A stretch of 64,000 bases of DNA from RYN-133 sp963754285. Lineage in GTDB: Bacteria > Actinomycetota > Actinomycetes > Mycobacteriales > Jatrophihabitantaceae. A program made the position numbers and the translations under genes. The notes below the pieces were generated by a model. It was not told the DNA's origin. It was given only the letters and a program-made list of their open reading frames with translations, and did no database searches. The stretch covers positions 558,001-622,000 of the forward strand of contig CAVWFN010000007.1 in the NCBI GenBank assembly GCA_963754285.1, written 5' to 3'. Shown here in pieces: positions 36,995 to 46,941 of this stretch; the first letter of the stretch is position 1; each line of letters starts with the position of its first letter.

Positions 36995-37008
36995 GAGTGA
37001 GCTCACTC
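36995..37008. promoter_or_regulatory. 14-bp palindrome between DUF5319 gene and whiB
   Basis: GAGTGAGCTCACTC is a perfect palindrome 12 bases past the DUF5319 stop and about 106 bases before the whiB ATG. Its GTGA-TCAC core resembles CRP/FNR-type half-sites but with too short a spacer, so the binding protein, if any, is unknown. Confidence 0.3.
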
Positions 37009-37069
37009 ACCACAATTTGCGCAACCCGCGTCACCTTTTTCTCGCTCGCTCTTTGAACCAGACAGGAGA

Positions 37070-37091
37070 TCGCGACCCGCGGGGGTCGCGA
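37070..37091 (+). promoter_or_regulatory. Hairpin in the whiB leader
   Basis: TCGCGACCC and GGGTCGCGA form a perfect nine-base stem with a GCGG loop, ending 23 bases before the whiB ATG and about 13 before its GGAGGG ribosome binding site. There is no T-run. It could modulate translation or be a transcript-stability element. Confidence 0.35.
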
Positions 37092-37114
37092 CGGATGGTT
37101 CATCGGAGGGCGCT

Positions 37115-37396
37115 ATGGCCGAGGTTCGGCGTCTCCCAGCTCCGCGACAGGGCGACTGGGATTGGCAGGTCGAGGCGGCGTGCCGCGGCCTGGACACCGC
37201 CAACTTCTACCACCCGGAGAACGAGCGCGGCCCCTCGCGGGTGCGGCGCGAGATGCAGGCCAAGGCCATCTGTGCCAACTGCCCGGTCATCAACGACTGC
37301 CTGCGCTGGGCGCTGGCAGCGCGCGAGCCGTACGGCGTGTGGGGCGGCCTGTCGGCCGAAGAGCGAGAGTCGATGCTGCAGAAGCGCAGCGCCTGA
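37115..37396 (+). CDS. WhiB-family iron-sulfur transcriptional regulator (WhiB3/WhiD-like)
   Basis: A 93-residue Wbl protein. The four cluster-binding cysteines are C23, C53, C56 and C62, with the turn EPYGVWGG (GVWGG at 74-78) and a short basic C-terminus. The [4Fe-4S] cluster senses oxygen or nitric oxide, and Wbl proteins act by binding the primary sigma factor. Position between the DUF5319 gene and groEL1 is that of whiB3 (Rv3416), and sequence features such as DWQVEAACRGLD and NERG also fit that branch. GGAGGG four bases before ATG makes the start firm. The gene ends at a strong bidirectional terminator (37448-37488). Confidence 0.95.
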   Translation: MAEVRRLPAPRQGDWDWQVEAACRGLDTANFYHPENERGPSRVRREMQAKAICANCPVINDCLRWALAAREPYGVWGGLSAEERESMLQKRSA

Positions 37397-37447
37397 GGGC
37401 GCAGACGAAGACTTCCAGGGAGCCTGTGGGGGGCACGACTGGAGGGG

Positions 37448-37488
37448 ACACCTCGGCCCCGCGATCATCGATCGCGGGGCCGAGGTGT
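37448..37488. terminator. Bidirectional terminator, 19-bp perfect stem
   Basis: Positions 37448-37466 pair perfectly with 37470-37488 around the loop ATC. It sits between the convergent whiB and groEL genes and should stop transcription from both sides. Confidence 0.85.
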
Positions 37489-37564
37489 GCCTGGCGCCAG
37501 TTGCCGTCCTTGGTCGGGGTCCTCGCGGAATCGACACGCTTTCCAGTCGATTTCGTGGGGTGAC

Positions 37565-39208
<1,644 letters not shown>

Positions 39209-39282
39209 GTGGGTCCTTCCTGATTACAACCGTCACCGCCCCGGTCACGCTGGTGCGCGCCGGGGCGGTAAAGGTGGATGAA

Positions 39283-39588
39283 TTACTTCTCGATGACAGC
39301 GAGGACGTCGCGCGCGGACAGGACCAGGAAGTCCTCGCCGCCGTAGCGCACCTCGGTGCCGCCGTACTTGCTGTAGAGCACGACGTCGCCGACAGCGACA
39401 TCGAGCGGGACGCGGTTGCCCTTGTCGTCGATGCGGCCCGGGCCGACTGCCAGGACGGTGCCCTCCTGGGGCTTCTCCTTGGCGGTGTCCGGGATGACGA
39501 TGCCCGAAGCGGTCGTGGTCTCGGCCTCATTGGCGGAGACGACGATGCGGTCCTCGAGCGGCTTGATGCTGACCTTGGTGGCGGTCAC
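39283..39588 (-). CDS. groES: Co-chaperonin GroES
   Basis: A 101-residue protein forming the lid of the GroEL cage. VSIKPLEDRIVV opens the fold; the mobile loop is EAETTTASGIVIPD; KYGGTEVRYGGEDFLVL ends the beta barrel. The start is GTG at 39588, with AAGGGGAG about ten bases upstream; the longer reading frame to 39672 would run through the ribosome binding site. A CIRCE operator at 39666-39692 lies 78 bases upstream, so HrcA repression and heat induction are expected. Confidence 0.97.
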   Translation of the reverse strand: MTATKVSIKPLEDRIVVSANEAETTTASGIVIPDTAKEKPQEGTVLAVGPGRIDDKGNRVPLDVAVGDVVLYSKYGGTEVRYGGEDFLVLSARDVLAVIEK

Positions 39589-39665
39589 GGTGGATCTCCC
39601 CTTCTCGGGCGATAAGTTCTTCTTCGTCGGTGCGGTCGCCGTCGCGGGTGGTCGACCGTCCCGAA

Positions 39666-39692
39666 TTGGCACTCTAGCCCGCCGAGTGCCAG
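39666..39692 (-). promoter_or_regulatory. CIRCE operator (HrcA site) for groES-groEL
   Basis: On the minus strand the half-sites are CTGGCACTC and GAGTGCCAA with a nine-base spacer. The consensus is TTAGCACTC-N9-GAGTGCTAA, so each half matches at seven of nine positions (the two halves are perfect inverted copies over GGCACTC). This is the standard HrcA target upstream of groES. Confidence 0.9.
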
Positions 39693-39750
39693 CGTTTCAA
39701 CGAGGGGTTGCCGGCGGTTGTTCCGGTGGCCGAGCGCTGCTGGGCCGCGT

Positions 39751-39820
39751 TGATCAGGTTTGCCTCCGCTGTGCCCGGTTTCGGGGCCCTGGACCGGGCC
39801 GAACGAAGGAAGACCTGATC
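39751..39820. repeat. 70-bp imperfect inverted-repeat element, copy 2
   Basis: Starts TGATCAGGTTTGCCTCCG and ends GAAGGAAGACCTGATC, with an inner stem built from CCCGGTTTCGGGG and CCGGGCC-type sequence. It aligns along its whole length with 9702-9772 (about 80% identical by eye). It lies between the DUF4232 gene end and the groES promoter region, 59 bases from the CIRCE site. Confidence 0.65.
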
Positions 39821-39893
39821 GTCGCCGTCCCGACAAAGATCAACGCCGGGTTGCGACCACAGGCAGCCACAACCCGGCGTTGACGAAGGGCGG

Positions 39894-40406
39894 TCAGCCG
39901 TTCCCGGAAGTCCCCCGAACAACCGGATGAACCTGCAGATTGCAGACGCTGACCGACACCGGGCGGTGGAAGGTCTTGAAGGTGTTCGGCGGCGTGGTCG
40001 CGATCGACTTCGAGAACCGGCAACTGCCGCCGTTGTTGCGGAAGTTCATCCACTCGACGTCAGATGAGGCCCGCTGGAACGAGTGCAGCACGATCGTGTT
40101 GACCGCGTGCGCTCCGCCGGTGAAGCCCCGCAGGCTGCGACGGGCATGGGCCAGGACGCCGCCGTGCGGGCCGAGCGCGTCGAGGCCCGGGTAGCCGCGC
40201 AGGCTGCACGTGCTCTGGCTGATGTTGCGGAAGATGAGCACCACGTTGCCGTGGCCGGTCGCGCCCTGCGGGTGGCTGTGGCTGACCTGGATCAGCGCGC
40301 CCTTGCATTCGGGCACGGGGGCGGCTCCGGCCGGGCTGGACATGACCCCGGCGGCGCCGGCCGTGACCGCGGCGGCCGCGGCCACACCTGCGATGAGTTT
40401 GCGCAT
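39894..40406 (-). CDS. Secreted DUF4232-like protein
   Basis: A 170-residue exported protein. The signal peptide is MRKLIAGVAAAAAVTAGAAG with a likely cleavage after SPAGAA. The mature part has the DUF4232 pattern: an opening CKGALIQVSHSHPQGATGHG, a FRNISQSTCSLRGYPGLDALG core, and a C-terminal FHRPVSVSVCNLQV with paired cysteines. Function is unknown. GGGAG lies nine bases before ATG 40406. Downstream of a sigma/anti-sigma pair on the same strand, with 71 bases between, it could be a target or part of that unit. Confidence 0.88.
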   Translation of the reverse strand: MRKLIAGVAAAAAVTAGAAGVMSSPAGAAPVPECKGALIQVSHSHPQGATGHGNVVLIFRNISQSTCSLRGYPGLDALGPHGGVLAHARRSLRGFTGGAHAVNTIVLHSFQRASSDVEWMNFRNNGGSCRFSKSIATTPPNTFKTFHRPVSVSVCNLQVHPVVRGTSGNG

Positions 40407-40477
40407 GATGGTTTCTCCCTGCGGTGGTTGTACAGCCAGGAGATGGCTGTTGGTTGGGTGATACATGCCGAGCGCAA

Positions 40478-41734
40478 TCAGCGTGAGAATGCCGCGCCGT
40501 TCCATGTGGCGCCACCATCGGTGGTCGTCCAGATGGTGTGCCCGTCGTTGTTGATCCACCGGCCGACCTGACCGTTCTGGAAGCCGGGCGGCCCCAGATC
40601 GCCGACGGGAGCCTGATCGAGGGCGGTCGAGAGTTGCACGCCGCCGTCCGTGCTTCGGAACAGTCTGTCCGCGACGAGGATCAGGGTGTGTGCATCGACC
40701 GCGGCGATCGTCGCCGAGCTGCCGGTCGGTTGCGGGACCCGGTGCGCTGAAGGCGTGTGTGCGTCGACCAGGATGTCGGCGCCGCACAGCAGATCGAGCG
40801 TGCCGTCGGAGGCGACCGATCCGCCGATCAGGTTGGTGCAGCCGGACGAGCGCCGCCAGGACGCTCCACCATCGGTCGATTGGTAGAGCTGACCTTGCTG
40901 CTCCGCCGACGCGGGGTTGCTCGTGCGGACGATCAGGTAGGACGCGTTGTGCGTGCGCATGAGCTGCACCGAGTAGCCGCGGAGGAACGGAACCGTGCTC
41001 TGCATCCACGCCGACGAGCCCAGGTCTGCGTAGCTGACGTTGAACAGGCACTGGGCCGCGCACGCGGCGTTCTGGCGCGAGACCTTGATGACCGTCCCGT
41101 CCAGCGTCTCGAGCGCGTCGGCGCCGCCTGACTCGGGCGTCCAGTTCGCGCCGCCGTCCGTGGTGGTGTCGAGAACGTCCCGACCGAACAGGAATCCGGT
41201 CTGCGGGTTGGCGAAGCGGACCGACGTGGCCGCGACGGCCGGCACGGGCACGCTGTGCCACGTGCTGCCCGAGTCGGTCGTATGCACGAGGGTGAGGCAG
41301 CTGCCCTGACCGCAGGCGGCTCGACCGAGCGCCCAGATCTTGTTGGTGCCGATGTAGGTGGCGTCGATCGCGCGGAACCCCGTCACTCCGCCCATGTTCA
41401 GCAGCGGAAGGACTGTTTGCGGCGCCGGAGGCGGTGGCGTGGTGACCGTGCGCGTGATCGACGGACTCGGTGTCTGCGACGGGTGGGTCGTGCCCGCGGG
41501 CGCGGCGGTGTGCCGGGTGGCGCCGACGCCGGCGAGCGTGAGGGCGACCGCTGCTATCGCGGCGGCGGCCAGGAGCGGAAACGTCCACGTCCGCCAGCTG
41601 CGGTGCGGACGCAACACCGGTGCGTCGAGTTCGGCGAGGATGCGGTCGGCGAGCGGTCCGTCGGGCGGAGCGTGTCGCGCGTTCTCACGCAACGACGCGC
41701 GCAGGCGCGTCTCGAGGTCGGTCGGGGGGTTCAT
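40478..41734 (-). CDS. Membrane protein with extracytoplasmic BNR/Ycf48-like propeller, sigma partner
   Basis: A 418-residue single-pass protein. The cytoplasmic part (1-47: ETRLRASLRENARHAPPDGPLADRILAEL) resembles short sigma-binding regions of SigE-type partners; one transmembrane helix follows (about 51-70), then a Thr/Pro-rich linker, and from about 110 a beta-propeller with sialidase-type repeats: HTTDSGSTWHSV, TTDGGANWTPE, STDGGASWRRS, STDGGVQLS, TTDGGATWNG. The ATG overlaps the sigma stop (ATGA), so it is translationally coupled and probably regulates it. Such propellers are extracellular sensing or binding modules. Whether it is a true anti-sigma is inferred from context only. Confidence 0.82.
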   Translation of the reverse strand: MNPPTDLETRLRASLRENARHAPPDGPLADRILAELDAPVLRPHRSWRTWTFPLLAAAAIAAVALTLAGVGATRHTAAPAGTTHPSQTPSPSITRTVTTPPPPAPQTVLPLLNMGGVTGFRAIDATYIGTNKIWALGRAACGQGSCLTLVHTTDSGSTWHSVPVPAVAATSVRFANPQTGFLFGRDVLDTTTDGGANWTPESGGADALETLDGTVIKVSRQNAACAAQCLFNVSYADLGSSAWMQSTVPFLRGYSVQLMRTHNASYLIVRTSNPASAEQQGQLYQSTDGGASWRRSSGCTNLIGGSVASDGTLDLLCGADILVDAHTPSAHRVPQPTGSSATIAAVDAHTLILVADRLFRSTDGGVQLSTALDQAPVGDLGPPGFQNGQVGRWINNDGHTIWTTTDGGATWNGAAFSR

Positions 41735-42240
41735 GCCGAATTCCTTCCAACACCGGGCGCGGCAGCGCTGTCACGCAACGCCGCCAGGCCCCGGCTGATG
41801 AGGCTGCGGACGGTTCCTTCACGGCAGCCGAGTGCGATGCCGATCTCGTCATCGGGCAGGTCGTGGAAATAGCGCAGGACGAGCGCCGCGCGCTGCCGCT
41901 CGGGCAGGGTGCGCAGCATCGTCCAGATCTCGTCGCGGTCGTCCAACTGGGACGGGCGGTCGGCGTCGTCGATGCTCTCGGGCAGGAACTCCACCGCGAA
42001 CTCGCGTCGTGCCGCGCGCCTGGTGTGGTTGACGAAACCGTTGGCCAAGCTGCGCCGCACGTAGGCGAGCGGCACGTCTGCTGACTCGACGAGATGCCAT
42101 TTCGGGTACAGCCGCACAAGCGTGTCCTGGACGAGCTCTTCGGCGGCGCTGCCGTCGCCCGTCAGCAGATAGCCGGTGCGCAGCAGATCACCGGTGTGCT
42201 CGCGCACGAACCGCGTGAAGTCCACCCCGGTGATGGCCAC
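41731..42240 (-). CDS. SigE-family ECF RNA polymerase sigma factor
   Basis: A 169-residue ECF sigma with region 2 (FTRFVREHTGDLLRTGYLLTGD, AEELVQDTLVRLYPKW, PLAYVRRSLANGFVNHTRR) and region 4 (LRTLPERQRAALVLRYFHDLPDDEIGIALGC, GTVRSLISRGLAALR). GTG at 42240 is preceded by GGGAGG with suitable spacing; the longer frame to 42324 is rejected because it passes through that site. It overlaps the propeller membrane protein downstream. A promoter candidate at 42259-42286 matches that of the other ECF gene, so the two could be autoregulated in the same way. Confidence 0.93.
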   Translation of the reverse strand: MAITGVDFTRFVREHTGDLLRTGYLLTGDGSAAEELVQDTLVRLYPKWHLVESADVPLAYVRRSLANGFVNHTRRAARREFAVEFLPESIDDADRPSQLDDRDEIWTMLRTLPERQRAALVLRYFHDLPDDEIGIALGCREGTVRSLISRGLAALRDSAAAPGVGRNSA

Positions 42241-42258
42241 TATGCCTCCCACGCCAAG

Positions 42259-42286
42259 TAGACAGCGGCGGGGACGATTCCGTTGC
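42259..42286 (-). promoter_or_regulatory. Candidate ECF-type promoter of the second sigma gene
   Basis: On the minus strand GCAAC (42286-42282) and GTCTA (42263-42259) are 18 bases apart, and GTCTA ends 18 bases before the GTG at 42240. It closely resembles the pair at 18613-18641. Confidence 0.4.
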
Positions 42287-42337
42287 ATGCGACGGGACGG
42301 CCGCTCTCGGTGTCTCCACGGCATAAGGCCACGTGAC

Positions 42338-42375
42338 GACGCGCCCTGCCCGCGTGGTTGCAGGCAGGGCGCGTC
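42338..42375 (-). terminator. Terminator hairpin, 13-bp perfect stem
   Basis: GACGCGCCCTGCC (42338-42350) pairs with GGCAGGGCGCGTC (42363-42375) around a 12-base loop. It starts 18 bases past the stop of the FAD oxidase gene and isolates it from the sigma gene downstream. Confidence 0.75.
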
Positions 42376-42393
42376 GAGTTCATGCGGCCGGAG

Positions 42394-43764
42394 TCAGACC
42401 GGACGGTTGCTGCGGAACACACCGTTCGGGTCGACGGACTGCTTGATCTCGCGCAGCCGGGCCAGCGACTCGGCCGGGAATGCGCGGGTCACATCGGAAT
42501 CGGCGCACAGGAACGTGTAGAACGTCCGTCCGCTGCGCTTGCCGGCGACGGCCTGCTGCACCGCGGCGGTCGACGCTTCGATCGCGGGGACGAGCTCGGG
42601 CACCATCGGCACCCCGAGCGTGAACACCGCGTACTGCTCGGTGATCGCAGCGTTCGGGCCCTCGTCGGCCGTCCCGCGGGCGAGCGCGCCGCCGAGGTGA
42701 CGGAACTGCAGCACGGTGAGCGCGTTCGGCGCGTCCGCACCGGCGATGTCGACCACCTTGTCGATGGTCTCGACGTCGAGGTCGGTCAGCAGCTCCGACC
42801 ACTCCATCGTCGGCATCGGGTCGGTCGGCTCCTGGCACACGTCCGACAGGCCGGCAACCGCGAATTCACCGGTGGCGTCGATGTAAACGGCCGGAAGCTC
42901 GCGCAACGGTGCAACGAGAGCCTCGGCCTCTTCGGCCGAACCGAGGTAGGTGAACTCGACGGTGACGAAGTTCTTGCCGCGGATCGGCTCGGGCAGGAAG
43001 TCGACCGGCGGGAACCGCAGGATGTGCGCCCACATCGTCAACTCGTCGGGCGCGTTCTGCGTGATCGCGTGCCAGGCACGCAGCACCGGACGGGCCATCT
43101 CGATCGGCCACATGATGCGTCCGCCGTAGAGCTCGGCCGCCGGGTAGAGCTGCACCTCGATCGCGGTGACGACGCCGAAGTCGCCGCCCGCGCCACGGAT
43201 GGACCAGAACAGGTCGGGGTCGGAATCGGCGGTGACGGTGCGCAGGTTGCCGTGCGCGTCGACGAGCTCGACAGCGAGGATGCTGTGCGCGGCGACGCCG
43301 TGCTTGCGGCTGAACCAGCTCAGCCCGCCGCTCACGCAGAAGCCGGTGACGGACGGGTCGGAGTTGCTGCCGGCGAGGCCGGTCAGTCCGTACTCGCTGG
43401 TGACCGCGCACAGCTCGCCCCACTTGACGCCGGCACCGACGCGAGCGATGCGCCGGTCGGGGTCGACGTGGATCGCCTGCATCGCGCGGGTGCGCAGCAT
43501 GATCGTGCCGTTGGTGGCGAGCGTTGCGCCGTGGCCGATCGGCTGGGCCGACACGGTCATGCCGTGCTCGATTGCGTAGCGGACGGCGGTGACGACGTCC
43601 TGCGCATCCTGGACGTGGACGACGGCGAGCGGACGCTGATCGACGGCGACGGCGAAGCCGCGGCGGTCGGCGTCGTAGCTGGGATCGGTCGGGAGGGTTA
43701 CCTGGCCGGGCAGCGCCTCGGCGAGACCGGCGAAGACGTCGGCGGCGGGAAGCGTGAAGGTCAT
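42394..43764 (-). CDS. FAD-linked oxidase, berberine-bridge/PCMH type
   Basis: A 456-residue flavoprotein. The PCMH FAD domain shows VVHVQDAQDVVTAVRYA, QPIGHGAT with H78 in the place of the covalent 8-alpha-histidyl link, VGAGVKWGELCAVTSEYGL, and FCVSGGLSWFSRKHG. The C-terminus ends in the BBE-type LREIKQSVDPNGVFRSNRPV. The cysteine of bicovalent members (in their AGVCP segment) is replaced here (AGSNSD), so at most a single covalent bond is expected. Substrate is unknown; relatives oxidise sugars or alkaloids. There is no signal peptide. AGGAG precedes ATG 43764, and an inverted repeat (43788-43804) just upstream may be an operator. Confidence 0.9.
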   Translation of the reverse strand: MTFTLPAADVFAGLAEALPGQVTLPTDPSYDADRRGFAVAVDQRPLAVVHVQDAQDVVTAVRYAIEHGMTVSAQPIGHGATLATNGTIMLRTRAMQAIHVDPDRRIARVGAGVKWGELCAVTSEYGLTGLAGSNSDPSVTGFCVSGGLSWFSRKHGVAAHSILAVELVDAHGNLRTVTADSDPDLFWSIRGAGGDFGVVTAIEVQLYPAAELYGGRIMWPIEMARPVLRAWHAITQNAPDELTMWAHILRFPPVDFLPEPIRGKNFVTVEFTYLGSAEEAEALVAPLRELPAVYIDATGEFAVAGLSDVCQEPTDPMPTMEWSELLTDLDVETIDKVVDIAGADAPNALTVLQFRHLGGALARGTADEGPNAAITEQYAVFTLGVPMVPELVPAIEASTAAVQQAVAGKRSGRTFYTFLCADSDVTRAFPAESLARLREIKQSVDPNGVFRSNRPV

Positions 43765-43787
43765 GACGAAAGCTCCTGGACGAGTGG

Positions 43788-43804
43788 GATCACGTTGTGT
43801 GATC
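43788..43804. promoter_or_regulatory. Inverted repeat upstream of FAD oxidase
   Basis: GATCAC and GTGATC are separated by five bases, 24 bases upstream of the oxidase ATG; the right half also forms part of TGTGATCACA. Placement at the promoter/leader is right for a repressor site, but no regulator gene is adjacent. Confidence 0.35.
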
Positions 43805-43955
43805 ACAGATTCGTCGCGAAGCGGGTCGTCAACGAGGTGGCTAACCGGCCTCCCGCGGGGTGCTACCACCCCACCTGCTGCGCCGGAATCGCGCCTTACC
43901 GCTCCGTATTACGACAATTCGCCGGCGAATCGCGCGGCACGGGGCAGCACGCCGA

Positions 43956-46889
43956 TCAGAGTTCGGTGTAGTGGCCGGTGCTGTCGTCGAGACGCCACAC
44001 CTTGCGGGTGCGGGTCGGCTTGGGCACGCCGCGCTTTTGCAGATCACGCCACACCGGACGGTGCCACGTCGTGAGCGGGATCGACGCGACGGCCTGCACG
44101 TAGCGCGGACGCTGGCGGCGCGGCAGTCGGTCCATCGCCGAATCGAGATCGGCGGCGGTCAGCTCCGAATCGGCGTGCAGGGTCACCGCGCCGACCAGCA
44201 CCTGCGCGTCGCCGTCGGGCACGCCGTACGCGACGATCAGGTCGACTGCGCTGATCGTGCCGAGACAGAACCTCGTGCCCGAAGGCAACACCGGGCCGTT
44301 CTCGGTCTCGACGATCTCGGCGACCGAACCGACCAACCACAGATCGCCCTGTTCGTCGCGCAGGAACAGATCCTCGGTGGAGCGCCAGGTGTCGCCGGAC
44401 GCGAACACGTCGCGCAACACCGTGCCGGACCCCACGTCGGCCGGGTGCACCCGCGACAAGAGCAGACCGATCTCGTCGGTGAGACATTCGCGCGCGAGGC
44501 CGTCGCTGGCCAGCTTGAGCTTGCGATCGGACAGCCCGAACGCGGCGACCCGCACCTCGGCGGTGCCGGGCAATGGCCGTCCCATCGAGCCGGGCTTCTG
44601 CCCGGCCAGGTTGGCGAGAATCGCCTCGCCCTCGGCCGACGCGTAGAACTCGACCACCTTCGCGTCCGGGAACCGAGCGCTGACCCGCTTCCACAGATTG
44701 CGCGGCATGCCCGAGCCGATGAACATCCGGATCGGATTGAACCGCTCGTTCGGATGCTGCGGCGCATCGACGACGCCGCGCAACGACGTCCACGTGTAGC
44801 TGACGTGCGTGGCACCGTAGCGCCGCACCTCGTCCCAGAAGGTGTCGGTGTCGTCGGCGAGCGACATCGCGAACCGCGCCCCGCCGGCGACCGCGCCACC
44901 GATCGACATCAGCAGCGCGGACGTGTGGTGCAACGGCGTGACGCTGTAGACGGTGTCGCCCGGACGGAGCGCGGCCGCACTCGCCGTGCCCAGCGCGGAC
45001 AAGGCCCACCGCTTGTTGCTGATGCGGATCGCCTTCGTACCCGCGCCTTCGCCGGTGAACAGGACGAAGGCGATGTCGTCCGCGCGTTGGGGATTCGGCC
45101 GGTACCAGCTCGGCACGTCGACCGTGTCGGGGTCGATGCGCTCCATGTCGACCGCGTCGGCGGGCAGCTGCCGCTCGTCCGCGCCACCGCCGAGCACGTA
45201 GCAGCGCACTGTCGTGGATCCGCTTACCGCCTTGGCGTGTTCGGGATCGGTGATCACGCGGTCGATGCGCGTCAGCCTCGCTTCACGGCCCAGGTCGCCG
45301 TCCGGACGCAGGACGGCGGCTGTCGCGCCGAGGCGGCTGAGCGCGGCGATGACGGTGAACGCGCTCGGGCGGGTGCTCATCAGCACCCCGACGGTGTCGC
45401 CGCGCCGCACCCCGATCTCGATGAGGCCCTTCACGATGGCGTCGACGCGGTACTTGACCTCGCGCTGCCGATGCGCGCGGTCGCCGAACAGGAAGCAGAT
45501 CTCGTCGGCGTTCCTGCGTGCCTGCTCGTCGAGCAGCAGTCCGAGACTGATCCGGGTCGACGGATCGAGTGACTCGATGCGTTGCAGCCGCGGCAACTGC
45601 GCCGGCGCCTCGCTCACCACCGAACGGGCCAACCGTGCCGCGCGACGGGCGGTCGACAGCAGCAGCCTGCTCGCGCCCACGCCGAGCTCGCTCGCCTGCA
45701 CCAGCACACCGGTACCACCGGCGCCGGACGGACGCAGCGCGCTCGTCTGCACCTCTTCGGCCGGGACGATCGAGTCGGGCAGCTGGCCGCTCCCATCGCG
45801 CCAGCGCGCCCAGGCCCCGACCGCCGGCCACGTGTGTGTCATCGCCGTCGACCCGACGACCAGACCGAAGTGCCCGGCGCGCAGGGTCAGTTCGTAGATC
45901 TCGGCGCTCGGCGCGGCGCGACGGATCGCCCGCACCGAGTCGGGGTGGCCGATCGTGTCGGTCGAGCCCACGACGGTCAGCACAGGCAGGTCGATGTCAG
46001 CGAGCGTGACGAGTCGCTCGTCGATGACGAAGCCACCTTCGAGCATCCGGTTGTGCTGGAAGTACATCTCGAGGAACTGGGCGACGGCCGGCCCCGACCA
46101 CGCCGTCCAGCCCTCGTTCTCGAGGAAGCGACGCTGCCGTTCGCGGGGCAACAGGGCATCGCGGTCGTGCAGGGTCAGCAGGAACTTGACGCGGTCCTGC
46201 ACCGACTTGGCGGGCGTGAGCAGCTTGAAGCTGGTGCGGCTGAACCAGCCCGGCACGGCGAGCTTGCGGAACAGTCCGCTGTCGATGAGCGTGGCGGCCA
46301 GCCGCGACGCCGCCTCGGGCGACAGCGGAATCGGCAGCGGCGCGCTGGCGTCGACCGGCGAGCCGAACGTGACCAGCGAGTCGATGCCCTTGTTCCGCCG
46401 GAACGCCGCGGTCTGGTACGCGAACATGCCGCCCTGCGAGTAGCCGGCGAGCACGACATCGCGTCCGGTCTTCTCACGGACGATGTCGATCGCTTCGCTG
46501 ACGGCCAGGACGTGGTCGCTGAGATTGCGTTCGAGGCCACCCGGGTCGCGGTCGGGATGGCCGAAGTCGACGACCCAGGTGTCGAGGCCGTCGGCGTGCA
46601 GGGCACCCACCGCCGACGCCTGCGGCGACACGTCCCACACCTCCGTCGTGAGCATCAGCGGCGGGACGAGCAGGATCGGCACGGCGCCACCCGGGGCCTC
46701 GTCGGCGAAGTAGTGCCGCAGCCGGTAGTTGTGGTGCTCGGCCTCAACGGCATAGGGCGAGGGCGCCTCACCGGTCTCGAGCCCGCCGAAGCGCACGACC
46801 TCGGCGACGTTGCGCGCGGTCGTGGTCAGCCTGCCGGCCAGGCCCCGGCGCGGTCGTCGCGACTCGATCTCGGAGTTCTGCTCACTCAC
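43956..46889 (-). CDS. Lipase/PhaC-like hydrolase fused to acyl-CoA synthetase-like domain (Rv1683-type)
   Basis: A 977-residue fusion. The N-terminal half (about 40-370) is an alpha/beta hydrolase related to class III PHA synthases; the nucleophile is Ser (S151 in GYSQG) rather than Cys, with a late His in RAGHFG. The C-terminal half (about 450-977) is an AMP-binding fold. M. tuberculosis Rv1683, a reported bifunctional acyl-CoA synthetase/lipase linked to triacylglycerol turnover, has the same order and length. The phosphate loop is atypical (FTGEGAGTKAIRIS), the usual YRTGD reads ASGDTW, and the C-terminal catalytic Lys is not evident (PLTTWHRPVWRDLQ). Ligase activity is thus doubtful by sequence alone. 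Start GTG 46889. Confidence 0.88.
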   Translation of the reverse strand: MSEQNSEIESRRPRRGLAGRLTTTARNVAEVVRFGGLETGEAPSPYAVEAEHHNYRLRHYFADEAPGGAVPILLVPPLMLTTEVWDVSPQASAVGALHADGLDTWVVDFGHPDRDPGGLERNLSDHVLAVSEAIDIVREKTGRDVVLAGYSQGGMFAYQTAAFRRNKGIDSLVTFGSPVDASAPLPIPLSPEAASRLAATLIDSGLFRKLAVPGWFSRTSFKLLTPAKSVQDRVKFLLTLHDRDALLPRERQRRFLENEGWTAWSGPAVAQFLEMYFQHNRMLEGGFVIDERLVTLADIDLPVLTVVGSTDTIGHPDSVRAIRRAAPSAEIYELTLRAGHFGLVVGSTAMTHTWPAVGAWARWRDGSGQLPDSIVPAEEVQTSALRPSGAGGTGVLVQASELGVGASRLLLSTARRAARLARSVVSEAPAQLPRLQRIESLDPSTRISLGLLLDEQARRNADEICFLFGDRAHRQREVKYRVDAIVKGLIEIGVRRGDTVGVLMSTRPSAFTVIAALSRLGATAAVLRPDGDLGREARLTRIDRVITDPEHAKAVSGSTTVRCYVLGGGADERQLPADAVDMERIDPDTVDVPSWYRPNPQRADDIAFVLFTGEGAGTKAIRISNKRWALSALGTASAAALRPGDTVYSVTPLHHTSALLMSIGGAVAGGARFAMSLADDTDTFWDEVRRYGATHVSYTWTSLRGVVDAPQHPNERFNPIRMFIGSGMPRNLWKRVSARFPDAKVVEFYASAEGEAILANLAGQKPGSMGRPLPGTAEVRVAAFGLSDRKLKLASDGLARECLTDEIGLLLSRVHPADVGSGTVLRDVFASGDTWRSTEDLFLRDEQGDLWLVGSVAEIVETENGPVLPSGTRFCLGTISAVDLIVAYGVPDGDAQVLVGAVTLHADSELTAADLDSAMDRLPRRQRPRYVQAVASIPLTTWHRPVWRDLQKRGVPKPTRTRKVWRLDDSTGHYTEL

Positions 46890-46941
46890 GAAGATGAACT
46901 CTCGTTGTCGGCGCGGTGATTGGCAACTTGCACTTTGCACG

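Noticed and set aside
36995..37008. CRP/FNR binding site
   Set aside because: The palindrome has GTGA and TCAC halves but no six-base spacer, so it does not fit the consensus.
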